64,000 nt of DNA from Methanoregula sp. (GTDB lineage: Archaea; Halobacteriota; Methanomicrobia; Methanomicrobiales; Methanospirillaceae), in assembly GCF_028679125.1 (NCBI RefSeq), contig NZ_JAJRCG010000010.1, forward strand, positions 1-64,000, written 5' to 3'. The notes below the pieces were generated by a model. The model was not told where the DNA came from and did not search any database. It worked only from the letters and a program-made list of their open reading frames with translations. The position numbers and the translations under genes are program-made. Shown one piece after another: positions 26,083 through 34,018 of the stretch. Positions within the stretch are counted from its first letter, which is position 1. Each line of letters begins with the position of its first letter.

Positions 26083-26586
26083 TCACGGATATTTGATATT
26101 GACAATACCATAGGCTGAACGGTTACTGGCGAACTTGACCGCTTTCCCGTCCTGCCATATCTGGACGGTCAGGTCATGGCTCTTGGAACTGTCCCCTTTC
26201 TGGAACTTTGCAGAGATCGTACCGGTTGCATTTTCAACGGTGTAGAGCCGGTTCCCGGAATTCTGCACTTTTTCCAGTACGCCATTGGCCCCGTATGTCC
26301 CGGTGAAACTGCCCAGGTAATCCACCTCAACATAGGTCCCGGAGGCAGGAACCGATACCGTGGGTGTCACTTTCACGGTAATTGATGCAACACCCGTGTT
26401 TTTCAGCAGGGTTGTCTTCGGGGCAACACTGCTGCTGCCAGGGGATGCGGACCCGGATGAATCTCCCAATCCCCCGCCCAGGAAAAATACCGCTGCGATA
26501 ATCACTACTGCAATAACCCCGATGACTGCCGCAATGGTGACCCATGGCATATCACTGAAATCCCGTCGTCTTCTCCCGTGTCTCAT
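26083..26586 (-). CDS. Membrane-anchored exported protein of unknown function
   Basis: A 167-residue protein with a basic N terminus (MRHGRRRR), one hydrophobic helix at about residues 14-38, then a Gly/Ser-rich linker and a beta-rich outer domain (TLLKNTGVASITVKVTP, SGTYVEVDYLGSFTGTYG). The layout looks like an N-in, C-out anchor similar to class-III-type or pilin-like N termini, but the pilin cleavage motif is not convincing. Family not recognised. Confidence 0.65.
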   Translation of the reverse strand: MRHGRRRRDFSDMPWVTIAAVIGVIAVVIIAAVFFLGGGLGDSSGSASPGSSSVAPKTTLLKNTGVASITVKVTPTVSVPASGTYVEVDYLGSFTGTYGANGVLEKVQNSGNRLYTVENATGTISAKFQKGDSSKSHDLTVQIWQDGKAVKFASNRSAYGIVNIKYP

Positions 26587-26692
26587 AGTATCTCTCCTGA
26601 TCTGCGTTATGGTACATAATGAATAATTTAAGGAAATACCTTTGGTATGGCTTCCCTCTAAAACCCGTGTGCAGTACCTGTACTATGGTATT

Positions 26693-27154
26693 TTACGCCT
26701 TCTTCAGCGCCTGCCGGAGCGAATCGCGCAGATCCGCGAATGGAACCTGGTATTTTTTTGCAAGGATCACCAGTGCTGCTGCAGGAAGGAGGTTTGTGTC
26801 AAACGCTTCTTTTATGACCTTGTTCATGTCCGCGACAATCTCGGTCTCATCAGCGTTCCGGGCCTTCGCGATACGGGTGATGAGCTCCTGCGTTGGATCG
26901 TTTCGCTCAAAGATCGCGGATGTCGGTTTGAACCCGAGGGGGATGGTCACTCCCTCCATATCAAAAAGGGGGGCGTATATGCCGTTCTCCTGCCGTATCA
27001 GGCCATCGTCCTCTGCCCTCTTCAGGATCTGGTTTGCCTGCTCGGTGCTCATCCATTTCCGGTCGAGCGCGTAATAGTAGACCAGCTCGTTCTTCCGCAT
27101 GCCGGTCTTCCGGGTATGCTTGAATGGGGCGGCGATGGTTGTACGGAGTGTCAC
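26693..27154 (-). CDS. DUF2240 family protein
   Basis: A 153-residue archaeal protein. The N-terminal half looks like a winged helix (RKNELVYYYALDRKWMSTEQANQILKRAEDDGLI), followed by IPLGFKPTSAIFE and a helical C terminus. The pattern fits DUF2240, an uncharacterised euryarchaeal family. Its start overlaps the stop of the upstream gene (ATGA), so the two are translationally coupled, and rps8e lies just before them. Confidence 0.7.
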   Translation of the reverse strand: MTLRTTIAAPFKHTRKTGMRKNELVYYYALDRKWMSTEQANQILKRAEDDGLIRQENGIYAPLFDMEGVTIPLGFKPTSAIFERNDPTQELITRIAKARNADETEIVADMNKVIKEAFDTNLLPAAALVILAKKYQVPFADLRDSLRQALKKA

Positions 27155-27591
27155 TTCGGGGCACCAAGCAGGATGTTTTTCATGTCAAGTGCATCCAGCC
27201 CTTCCCCGCGGCCTTCCTTGGCAATATCGATATCCGTGCGTGAGACCTGGTCGCTTAAGCGGAGGTAAAAAATATCATTGGCGATCGGGACCTTCCCACC
27301 GCCCCGCAGCGCAAGCGCAAGCACGGAGACCCTGAGGTCGACGGCTTCCGTGATGACACCCGGCCGGAGGGCGTCCGGCGTGATCTCACCGAACGTGGCG
27401 CGGTCAACCGCAATCTCCACTTTGGTCTTGACCTTGACCAGTTCCTTGCCGGTGGTTTTTGTTGATTCCTCGCTGTCCAGGTCTGCAATATATTTCAGGG
27501 TCTCGTTGAATGGCATCCCCATGGCAAACGAGAGATCCACCCGCTGGGGGAAACGATAATAGATCCTTCGCATGAGTACAGCATTGAACAT
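27151..27591 (-). CDS. Conserved archaeal protein, function unknown
   Basis: About 146 residues. It is beta-rich and starts MFNAVLMRRIYYRFPQRV; the middle has VDRATFGEITPDALRPG and VLALALRGGGKVPIAND. No family is recognised. It is coupled by a 4-base overlap to the DUF2240 gene downstream and follows rps8e by about 80 bases on the same strand, so all three may be one operon. Start is uncertain: ATG 27591 or ATG 27573, neither with a ribosome-binding site; the longer frame back to 27810 is an overlap with rps8e and is rejected. Confidence 0.65.
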   Translation of the reverse strand: MFNAVLMRRIYYRFPQRVDLSFAMGMPFNETLKYIADLDSEESTKTTGKELVKVKTKVEIAVDRATFGEITPDALRPGVITEAVDLRVSVLALALRGGGKVPIANDIFYLRLSDQVSRTDIDIAKEGRGEGLDALDMKNILLGAPK

Positions 27592-27667
27592 CTGAAAGAA
27601 AAAAGATTGCTGAAGACGGTACCGTAAGACCGTCGCAATGATAAGAAAAGAAGATATGGGATATTGG

Positions 27668-28045
27668 TTATTCGAGTAACAGCGCGTTGATGACGCCGTC
27701 CTGGCCGGGGCGGCTGGTGATCCGTGCGGATCCCAGTTCGGTCTTGATGACTGCACCCTTGTTGAGCAGGTTCCGCCGGACATAGTTCGGGTTTGCCGTG
27801 TTCTTCTCAACGGTCTCGATCTTGACCCTCTTGGTCTCGCCGTTCTTCGGGTTGGTCACATTGGCCAGGTTTGCACGCAGCGCAATGACGATATGATTGC
27901 CCCCGTATGTCCGGGCGACCCGCGTCCTGTTCTCACCGAGATGGGTCTCTGCGGGTGCACCGCCGATGTCTGCTCTCCTCTTCATCGCTGCCGGGCGGCG
28001 CCTGCCACCGGTTACCTTCCGAACTGATTCTTTCTGCCACTGCAT
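27668..28045 (-). CDS. rps8e: 30S ribosomal protein S8e
   Basis: A 125-residue S8e: the start QWQKESVRKVTGGRRRP, the conserved GENRTRVARTYGGNHIVIALR, and the ending SRPGQDGVINALLLE are diagnostic. Archaeal S8e lacks the eukaryotic insertion. It leads a probable operon with two conserved unknown genes on the same strand. Confidence 0.96.
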   Translation of the reverse strand: MQWQKESVRKVTGGRRRPAAMKRRADIGGAPAETHLGENRTRVARTYGGNHIVIALRANLANVTNPKNGETKRVKIETVEKNTANPNYVRRNLLNKGAVIKTELGSARITSRPGQDGVINALLLE

Positions 28046-28163
28046 GGTGTCACTCTCTGGTATTCTACTCCGGGAATCCTGCCCAAAGATGGTGCTCTAT
28101 ATATTCCTTTCAGAGATATTTATAGTACTTCTTTGGCCCTGAACGGCCGGTTGCCTGGCCGAT

Positions 28164-28811
28164 TCAGGCAAGGATGGATTCGAGGAGCGCTGCCACGCCG
28201 TCACCCGTCTTCAGGTTGGTCCGGAAGACCGGCATGCCCGGGTTGTAGCGCCTGATATCTGCCTGCATCCGGTCCAGGTTCGCGCCAACGAACGGGGCAA
28301 GGTCAACCTTGTTGATGACCCCGATCGTACAGTCGCGGAACATCATCGGGTGCTTGTTCACCACATCGTCCCCTTCCGTTGAACTGATGACGACAATCCG
28401 CTTCTCTGCCCCGAGTTTGAAATCCGTGGGACAGACCATATTGCCGACGTTCTCAATGAAGAGGATATCGATCTTGTCAAGCGGGAGGTGATCGATCGCG
28501 TGTTCTACCAGGTGGGCATCGAGATGGCATTCCTTGCCCGTGTTGGCATTGTAGGCCGGGATTCCGGTGGCCACGATCCGCTTGAAATCATCGTCACCGT
28601 ACACGTCGCCTGCAATTGCACCGGCCTTGAGCCCTTTCTTCTCGAGCAGGGGTACGAGCCGCTCGATCAGGGCGGTCTTTCCCGAGCCGATCGCCCCCAG
28701 CAGGTCGAACGCCCGCACCCCGTGGGCCTTCAGGTGCTGTGCATTGTGGTTGGCGAGGGAGTTGTTGGCGTCGTAGACATCCTTCTCCAGCCTGACGTCG
28801 ATATGATGCAT
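28164..28811 (-). CDS. hypB: Hydrogenase nickel-incorporation GTPase HypB
   Basis: A 215-residue SIMIBI GTPase that loads nickel into [NiFe]-hydrogenases. P-loop GAIGSGKTALIERL, the Walker-B-like ENVGNMVCPTDF, and the G4-type NKVDLAPF are visible, together with the metal-site Cys/His in KECHLDAHLVEH. It lacks the N-terminal CxxCGC metal-storage motif, as in most archaeal HypB. A TATA-like TATAAACA lies about 27 bases before the ATG at 28811 and there is no ribosome-binding site, so the mRNA is probably leaderless. It diverges from srp19. Confidence 0.92.
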   Translation of the reverse strand: MHHIDVRLEKDVYDANNSLANHNAQHLKAHGVRAFDLLGAIGSGKTALIERLVPLLEKKGLKAGAIAGDVYGDDDFKRIVATGIPAYNANTGKECHLDAHLVEHAIDHLPLDKIDILFIENVGNMVCPTDFKLGAEKRIVVISSTEGDDVVNKHPMMFRDCTIGVINKVDLAPFVGANLDRMQADIRRYNPGMPVFRTNLKTGDGVAALLESILA

Positions 28812-28865
28812 GGTAAATGGTGGGAGCGTGCAGTGTTTATACCTTGACCCACAAACGATCAGACA

Positions 28866-29141
28866 ATGGCAGCTGGTGAGTGCATTATATACCCCTGCTA
28901 CTTCAATGTCGCATATTCGCGTGCAGAAGGGCGGCGGGTCCCGCGCAGTCTCGGGGTGAAAGGGCCGGTACTGACGGATCTCGAACGTGCCCTGAAGCGT
29001 TCGGGCATCGCGTACCGCGTGGAAGATCACCACCACCCGGCCCACTGGACCCGGCGCGAAGGCCGTATTATTGCCGAATGGACAGAGAGCAAGGAGATCC
29101 TGATCAGGAAGATTGCCCAGAAACTGGAGGTCCGTAAATGA
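28866..29141 (+). CDS. srp19: Signal recognition particle 19-kDa protein SRP19
   Basis: A 91-residue SRP19: IIYPCYFNVAYSRAEGRRVPRS and VEDHHHPAHWTRREGRIIAEW are typical; it binds SRP RNA helices 6 and 8 and orders assembly with SRP54. The next gene overlaps it by 4 bases. Confidence 0.93.
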   Translation: MAAGECIIYPCYFNVAYSRAEGRRVPRSLGVKGPVLTDLERALKRSGIAYRVEDHHHPAHWTRREGRIIAEWTESKEILIRKIAQKLEVRK

Positions 29142-29791
29142 GCGGGATGTACGATCTTCACACCCACACGATCCTCTCGGACGGCGAGATGCTCCCCATC
29201 GAGCTCATCCGGAGGATGGCAGTGACCGGGTATACCACCGTGGCGATCACCGATCACGTGGATCTCTCCAATGCAGAGTCCGTGCTCGCCACGCTGGATC
29301 TGGTCCGGGATTCCGCAGCACTCTTTGGCGTACGCCTGCTCTGTGGTGTGGAGATCACCCACGTGCCCCCGACCCAGATCGCATCACTCGCAAAAGCGTC
29401 AAAAGCTGCAGGTGCGGATATCGTTGTCGTCCATGGAGAGACACCGGTCGAGCCGGTGGCCGAAGGCACCAATCATGCCGCGTGCACATGCAAATACGTG
29501 AATGTTCTCGGCCACCCGGGGCTCATCACCTTAAAGGATGCAAAGGCTGCGGCAAAGAACGGCATTGCCCTTGAGCTCACCTCCCGGGGGGGGCATAACC
29601 GGACCAACGGCCATGTTGCACAGGTTGCGCAGGAAGCCGGGTGCCAGCTGGTCGTTGACTCTGATGCGCATGCACCTCACGATATCCTTGACGAACGGGC
29701 GAAATTTATCATTGCCAAAGGGGCCGGACTGACCGATGCGGAGTGCAAACGGGTGCTATCTTTAAATATCGACCAATTCCTGGGTTTCTGA
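29138..29791 (+). CDS. PHP-domain phosphoesterase
   Basis: A 217-residue PHP protein. The metal-site motifs are present in order: YDLHTHTILSDGE, ITDHVDL, GVEITH, VVHGET, GHPG and a final DSDAHAPHD. Related proteins are histidinol phosphatases, nucleotide phosphodiesterases or trehalose/other phosphatases; the substrate cannot be fixed. It is translationally coupled to srp19 (ATGA overlap), a pairing conserved in methanogens. Confidence 0.87.
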   Translation: MSGMYDLHTHTILSDGEMLPIELIRRMAVTGYTTVAITDHVDLSNAESVLATLDLVRDSAALFGVRLLCGVEITHVPPTQIASLAKASKAAGADIVVVHGETPVEPVAEGTNHAACTCKYVNVLGHPGLITLKDAKAAAKNGIALELTSRGGHNRTNGHVAQVAQEAGCQLVVDSDAHAPHDILDERAKFIIAKGAGLTDAECKRVLSLNIDQFLGF

Positions 29792-29892
29792 ATTTTCATA
29801 TTTATACTTTCATGCAATGTTTAAATAGCGTGCCGTCACACATATATAGATTACTAAAAAATTCCAGAATTATTGTATCCTTGAGGTTACTC

Positions 29893-30117
29893 GTGAAAGT
29901 TGTTGGTCGAGCGATGAGCACCGTTGGCAGCCGGATGCTCATTATCCAGTGCGATGCCGCCCAGCTCCCGCCTCTCTACAGCGAGGTTTCCGATCGCCAT
30001 ATGAAACCGGTCGGGAAGATACTGGATCTCTTCGGGAACGTGAAGGCTCCGTATGCCGCCGTTCTCTGCCGGGATAAGTGCACTGTCCAGCCCAATGAAA
30101 AACTCTTCACAAAGTAA
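29893..30117 (+). CDS. gar1: H/ACA RNP protein Gar1
   Basis: A 74-residue Gar1, the small beta-barrel protein of the H/ACA pseudouridylation complex. The frame reads KVVGRAMSTVGSRMLI, then PPLYSEVSDRHMKPVGKILDLFG and KAPYAAVL, the usual core. The GTG at 29893 is chosen because GAGGT lies five bases upstream and because the start then aligns with other archaeal Gar1; the ATG at 29926 would remove the first strand. TATA-like sequences lie at about 29798-29850. TFB follows 64 bases after, a conserved archaeal pair. Confidence 0.85.
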   Translation: MKVVGRAMSTVGSRMLIIQCDAAQLPPLYSEVSDRHMKPVGKILDLFGNVKAPYAAVLCRDKCTVQPNEKLFTK

Positions 30118-30181
30118 CATCCCACAGATGCAGGCCCCGTAATCAGAAAGCAAAATCCAATCTCAGAACAGGTGAATGTGG

Positions 30182-31186
30182 ATGCAGGAAATTGAAAAAT
30201 TAAAGGTTCTCCAGTCTGAGCGTGAAGCGCTCAAGTCCCGCACGAAGCAGAAAGAGCAGGAGAAAAAAGCCGAGAACCATACCGAAACCGTCTGCCCGGA
30301 GTGTGGCGGCAGGCAGTTAGTCCATGACTACGAGCGGGCAGAACTGGTCTGCCAGAGCTGTGGTCTCGTCATTGACGATGATTTCATTGACCGCGGCCCG
30401 GAGTGGCGTGCGTTTGACCATGACCAGCGGATGAAGCGCTCCCGTGTCGGCGCCCCGATGACCTTCACGATCCACGACAAGGGTCTCTCAACCATGATTG
30501 ACTGGCGCAACCGGGACTCCTACGGCAGGGCCATCTCCTCCAAGAACCGTGCCCAGCTCTACCGTCTCCGCAAGTGGCAGCGCCGGATCCGTGTCAGCAA
30601 TGCAACGGAACGCAACCTTGCATTTGCATTATCAGAACTGGACCGGATGGCGTCCGCTCTTGGTCTCCCGCGGAACGTGCGTGAGACTGCAGCGGTCGTG
30701 TACCGTGATGCCGTGGACAAGAACCTGATCCGCGGCCGGAGCATTGAAGGTGTTGCAGCAGCAGCGCTCTATGCAGCCTGCCGGCAGTGCAGTGTTCCGC
30801 GGACACTGGACGAGATCGCAGAAGTATCCCGTGTGTCTAGGAAAGAGATTGGCAGGACCTACCGGTTCATCTCCCGGGAACTGGGCCTGAAGCTCCTCCC
30901 GACATCGCCCATAGACTACGTGCCCCGGTTCTGCTCGGGTCTCACCCTCAAGGGCGAGGTGCAGAGCCGTGCCGTAGAAATTCTCCGGCAGGCTGGAGAG
31001 CGCGAACTGACCAGCGGCCGGGGTCCGACCGGTGTTGCAGCCGCCGCCATCTACATCTCCTCCATCCTTGGCGGGGAGCGGCGCACGCAGCGTGAAGTGG
31101 CAGAGGTTGCCGGTGTGACTGAAGTCACCATACGGAACCGGTACAAGGAACTGGCGGAGAAACTGGATATCGAAATTATCCTGTAA
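30182..31186 (+). CDS. tfb: Transcription initiation factor TFB
   Basis: A 334-residue archaeal TFIIB that recruits RNA polymerase to TBP/TATA. The N-terminal zinc ribbon is CPECGG...CQSCG, the B-reader and linker follow ([16 protein letters not shown]), and two cyclin-like repeats occupy about residues 130-330 ([17 protein letters not shown], then [15 protein letters not shown]). ATG 30182 is seven bases after AGGTGA; an ATG at 30176 is also possible. Only one TFB is seen in the window. Confidence 0.96.
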   Translation: MQEIEKLKVLQSEREALKSRTKQKEQEKKAENHTETVCPECGGRQLVHDYERAELVCQSCGLVIDDDFIDRGPEWRAFDHDQRMKRSRVGAPMTFTIHDKGLSTMIDWRNRDSYGRAISSKNRAQLYRLRKWQRRIRVSNATERNLAFALSELDRMASALGLPRNVRETAAVVYRDAVDKNLIRGRSIEGVAAAALYAACRQCSVPRTLDEIAEVSRVSRKEIGRTYRFISRELGLKLLPTSPIDYVPRFCSGLTLKGEVQSRAVEILRQAGERELTSGRGPTGVAAAAIYISSILGGERRTQREVAEVAGVTEVTIRNRYKELAEKLDIEIIL

Positions 31187-31187
31187 C

Positions 31188-31194
31188 TTTTTTT
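31188..31194 (+). terminator. T-run terminator after tfb
   Basis: Seven consecutive T begin two bases after the TFB stop codon. Confidence 0.5.
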
Positions 31195-31258
31195 GTCCCG
31201 TACCCGGGACGCCAACAACTATATTCCACCCGGCTCAAATCATATAGAACACAGCAGC

Positions 31259-31330
31259 GGGCTCGTAGATCAGGGGTAGATCGCTACGTTCGCAACGTAG
31301 AGGCCGCGGGTTCAAATCCCGCCGGGTCCA
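31259..31330 (+). tRNA. tRNA-Ala (CGC)
   Basis: A full cloverleaf: acceptor GGGCTCG/CGGGTCC, anticodon stem CTACG/CGTAG, loop TTCGCAA (anticodon CGC), T-arm CGCGG GTTCAAATC CCGCC. Discriminator A73; CCA not encoded. An ACTATATT promoter element lies about 40 bases upstream, and T7 follows at 31335. Confidence 0.93.
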
Positions 31331-31334
31331 TGCA

Positions 31335-31341
31335 TTTTTTT
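31335..31341 (+). terminator. T-run after tRNA-Ala (CGC)
   Basis: Seven T directly after the tRNA 3' end, the usual archaeal tRNA terminator. Confidence 0.55.
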
Positions 31342-31361
31342 AAAAAAGAGATTTCTGATGG

Positions 31362-31547
31362 TTACTTTTTCTGCAGAAGTGTCTGCACTTCGCTCTCCAG
31401 CGTTGACTTCATCTTCTCAATAGCCTCGTTGAGATCGTTCGTTGTCGTGATCATGAACGAGTTGTCGCTCTTGGGATCATGGTAGTTGACGATATATTCG
31501 ATCTGTCCGTCTTTTGCCTTCTTGGGTTCGATGATCAGTTTTGCCAT
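31362..31547 (-). CDS. Small conserved-looking protein, function unknown
   Basis: A 61-residue protein, starting MAKLIIEPKKAKDGQIEYIV, then HDPKSDNSFMITTTNDLNEA and a C-terminal amphipathic helix ending in KK. It looks like a small beta-alpha fold. GGAGGGAG before ATG 31547 supports translation; the upstream extension of the frame to 31697 has no such support. No family recognised. Confidence 0.6.
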   Translation of the reverse strand: MAKLIIEPKKAKDGQIEYIVNYHDPKSDNSFMITTTNDLNEAIEKMKSTLESEVQTLLQKK

Positions 31548-31745
31548 GAAAACTCCCTCCCGGATTGCATATCCCGAGTAGTATTCCGGTATCTCACCCG
31601 GCTCACAAAATTGTTTTGCTTTCTGGGTAAATCCTGCCGCGCCCCTGGATGAAACCGGGACCGCGTGACTGGAAATACCCGGAAGGATCAGTAACAACTA
31701 TATGGAATCCGCAGAAAAATAGTATGCCGCAAGCATAGATGCAGC

Positions 31746-31817
31746 GGGCTCGTAGATCAGGGGTAGATCGCTACGTTTGCAACGTAGAGGCCACGGGTTC
31801 AAATCCCGTCGAGTCCA
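31746..31817 (+). tRNA. tRNA-Ala (TGC)
   Basis: Near-identical to the tRNA at 31259-31330: loop TTTGCAA gives anticodon TGC, acceptor GGGCTCG/CGAGTCC, discriminator A. CCA is not encoded. An ACTATAT element about 50 bases upstream matches the promoter of the other copy, as does the GCAGC immediately before both genes. Confidence 0.93.
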
Positions 31818-32089
31818 TCTCTTGTTTTCTTGATTTTTTCCAGGACCGTGAGGTCTTTTCAGGATCGAAAAGCGAGTCCATGATTCCTGACATGCATTCT
31901 CTCTTACTAAAAAATGTCATACCCTCCATAAATCCGAAAACTATGTCATGGACTGGGGTTATGACTCCGAAAAAATGCACCGGTTTATCCGTGACATTCA
32001 CAACTCAGATTCGGAGCCGATCTGAAATTACAGACATTCCCGATCCAGAAGACGGAAATCTCTTGCAGGATCATTCTCGCTGACTTTGA

Positions 32090-32535
32090 CAGGGTTATAC
32101 AATTTGTTTGAAGTAAGGTTTTCTTTCGAGTAACATTTTTCAATCAAGGTCCGGCAAAAAAATTTCAACCAGGGTTTGATAGATCCGGAAACGGTTTTCG
32201 ATCGCGATCGGGATCGCGATGAAAATTTTCAAATCAAAGCTTGATGAAAAAAATTTCATCAGGGTCTGCCTGAAATTTTTAATCAAGGTCTGGTTGCAAA
32301 AAGTTAAACAGATCTGTCTCAATCCGGGCAGGGTATCTACGACGGCAATCAGATCGAGACGGCAGTTTTTCAATCAAGGTCCGGTTGAAATTTTTTCAGC
32401 AGGGTCTGCAAAAAATATTTTCATCAAGGTCTGGTTGAAAAATAAAAATCAAACCCTGATGGATCTGCGAATGGTTTTCAATCGCGATCGGGATCGCGAT
32501 GAAAATTTTCAAATCAGGGTTTGATGGAAGATGTA
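32090..32535. repeat. Cluster of alternating degenerate repeats
   Basis: Two short motifs alternate: AATCAAGGTCYGG (about 32142, 32281, 32371, 32422) and TTTCANCAGGGTYTG (about 32164, 32254, 32395, 32509), separated by A/T runs such as GAAATTTTTTC. Partly inverted forms are present (TCAAACCCTGATGG at 32449). Spacing is irregular, so this is not a CRISPR array. Related sequence occurs at 10570-10860. Confidence 0.7.
32193..32516. repeat. Pair of 44-base direct repeats with internal palindromes
   Basis: 32193-32236 and 32473-32516 match at 43 of 44 positions with a 280-base period. Each contains ATCGCGAT-CGGG-ATCGCGAT, an 8-bp perfect inverted repeat, followed by the palindrome GAAAATTTTC. Confidence 0.8.
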
Positions 32536-32630
32536 TACCAGCAGTATGACTGCCCGGGGATCAACCGGGCCCAGGACGGTGGCGATCAAATCTGCAGAAT
32601 CGGGTTTTCAGCAGAGCAATTGTTTTAAAA

Positions 32631-33074
32631 TCAGTCAACCCAGTCAAGCAGGTGACTGCTCTTGTCCTGCTCTTCGTGCTGGATCAGTTTCCGCTTGACT
32701 TTCTTCACCGCTTCCGTTGCCGGTGACGGCGGTGTATCATACTGCCCAAGGTCCATGTAATCATGGGTCAGCCAGTCGTCCCCGCTGCTGATCTCATGCA
32801 CCAGTTTCGGTTCCGTGTTCTCCCGTGCAGGAGTGGGTTCGGATTCGTCATGGAGCGGGTATGCAGGGACAGGTTGTTCCAGAGAAACGGGAGCCTGCGG
32901 CACGAACTCTGAGGGTGATGGGACGGCCGCAAGCACCGGGGGAACCGGGGCGACCGGCCGCGACGGGGCCGGCTGGCTGTCCGAACGGAAGATGAGGAAA
33001 TCCACAAAATCCTCCACCTCCCGGCGCTGCTCTGGAGTGAGCCGGTCCAGCTTGTTCGGTAGTAAATCCATCAT
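32631..33074 (-). CDS. Protein with DUF2281-like N terminus and proline-rich middle
   Basis: A 147-residue protein. The first 30 residues (LPNKLDRLTPEQRREVEDFVDFL) resemble the short helical head found in DUF2281/VapB-like antitoxins. The next 70 are Pro/Ala/Ser-rich and look unstructured; the last 45 are polar with a KKVKRK cluster. GGGAGG precedes two adjacent ATGs (33074, 33071). It may be a partner-binding adaptor; no toxin gene is adjacent. Confidence 0.6.
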   Translation of the reverse strand: MMDLLPNKLDRLTPEQRREVEDFVDFLIFRSDSQPAPSRPVAPVPPVLAAVPSPSEFVPQAPVSLEQPVPAYPLHDESEPTPARENTEPKLVHEISSGDDWLTHDYMDLGQYDTPPSPATEAVKKVKRKLIQHEEQDKSSHLLDWVD

Positions 33075-33148
33075 TCGAACCTCCCGGTCAATCAGTAACT
33101 ACCATATCTTTTCCCGATTGTATTTAAGAGAAATGCGAAGGAGAAAAT

Positions 33149-33154
33149 AAAAAA
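33149..33154 (-). terminator. T-run after thiL
   Basis: On the minus strand six T, then more T, follow the thiL stop directly. Confidence 0.45.
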
Positions 33155-34018
33155 TTATTCCCATTTGTGCTGGTAGCCCCGCTTCTCCAGGGGCTTGCCA
33201 TCCACGGTAGCCGTACGCTGCGGGACAACGGTGCCGATGACCGTTGCATCCACACCGGCAACCGGGAACCGGTCGGGTGCGATCGTGAAGATCAGTTCGT
33301 AATCCCCGCCGCCATACAGCGCAAGTTCGAGTGCCTGCTTTGCGGGAATACCGGCGGGAAGGGGAAGTTTTGACGAATCGATCGCAAACCCGCAGTCGTT
33401 TGCGCTCATCAGGTCATAGAGCGAGAGTGCAATCCCGTCGCTGTCGTCCATCATCGCGCTCACACCGGCCCTGCCAAGGAGTTGTCCCTCCGTAACCCGG
33501 GGCTGCGGCTCGAACAGGAACTTCTCGAACTGGTGGTAGCCGTCCAGCCATGCCTGCGCCTGTCCCGGAATGCCGGTAATACAGACCAGGTCACCCGGCC
33601 AGGTGCCGGCTCTCCGGGCAATATCCCTCCGGTCAACGAGGCCCAGGCCGGTCGTCACGACCGTAAGTTCGTTATGGTGGTCGATGTCGCCGCCAATGAT
33701 CTCCGTCCCGTACTTCGTGCAGCAGTCCTTTGCGCCCTGCATCACGTCCTTAAGGCTCTTCCAGTCATCGAGCCCGACCGCGATGAGCAGGAATTTCGGC
33801 GACGCTCCCATGCTCGCGATATCCGAGAGCGTGACCGCCGCGCTCATCCATCCGGCCTGCCAGTCGGTCATACCCTCGACAAAGTCCGTTGACCGGTGGA
33901 GCATGTCGGTCGTTGCCACCATCACCTGTCCGCCGCAGGCAAATTCAGCACAGTCATCGAGGCACCTGTCCTTTCCGACAATGCCCATCACCACGTTCAG
34001 GAGTTCCCGGTCATCCAC
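33155..34018 (-). CDS. thiL: Thiamine-monophosphate kinase
   Basis: A 287-residue ThiL of the PurM/SelD ATP-grasp-like fold, which phosphorylates thiamine-P to the coenzyme thiamine-PP. Motifs: DDCAEF near residue 21 (DDAA metal motif), TTDMLHRSTDF, TLSDIASMGASP, and the late SAMMDDSDGIALSL. Length is typical. It overlaps the upstream DUF460 gene by 8 bases and is the last gene of the rio2-DUF460-thiL operon. Confidence 0.92.
   Translation of the reverse strand: MDDRELLNVVMGIVGKDRCLDDCAEFACGGQVMVATTDMLHRSTDFVEGMTDWQAGWMSAAVTLSDIASMGASPKFLLIAVGLDDWKSLKDVMQGAKDCCTKYGTEIIGGDIDHHNELTVVTTGLGLVDRRDIARRAGTWPGDLVCITGIPGQAQAWLDGYHQFEKFLFEPQPRVTEGQLLGRAGVSAMMDDSDGIALSLYDLMSANDCGFAIDSSKLPLPAGIPAKQALELALYGGGDYELIFTIAPDRFPVAGVDATVIGTVVPQRTATVDGKPLEKRGYQHKWE

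Larger units (their letters stand above)
31818..32630. other. Gene-free stretch with repeat cluster
   Basis: About 810 bases between tRNA-Ala and a leftward gene. The first 270 bases have no clear content. From about 32090 the DNA is A/T-rich and made of degenerate repeats (see the two repeat entries). The open frames here have repetitive, low-complexity products and no ribosome-binding sites, so I do not call a gene. Confidence 0.65.

Noticed and set aside
31739..32083. 114-residue ORF starting in tRNA-Ala
   Set aside because: The first part is a translation of the tRNA gene and the rest has no coding character.
32139..32535. CRISPR array
   Set aside because: Repeats are short, degenerate, sometimes inverted and irregularly spaced; there are no uniform spacers and no cas genes in the window.
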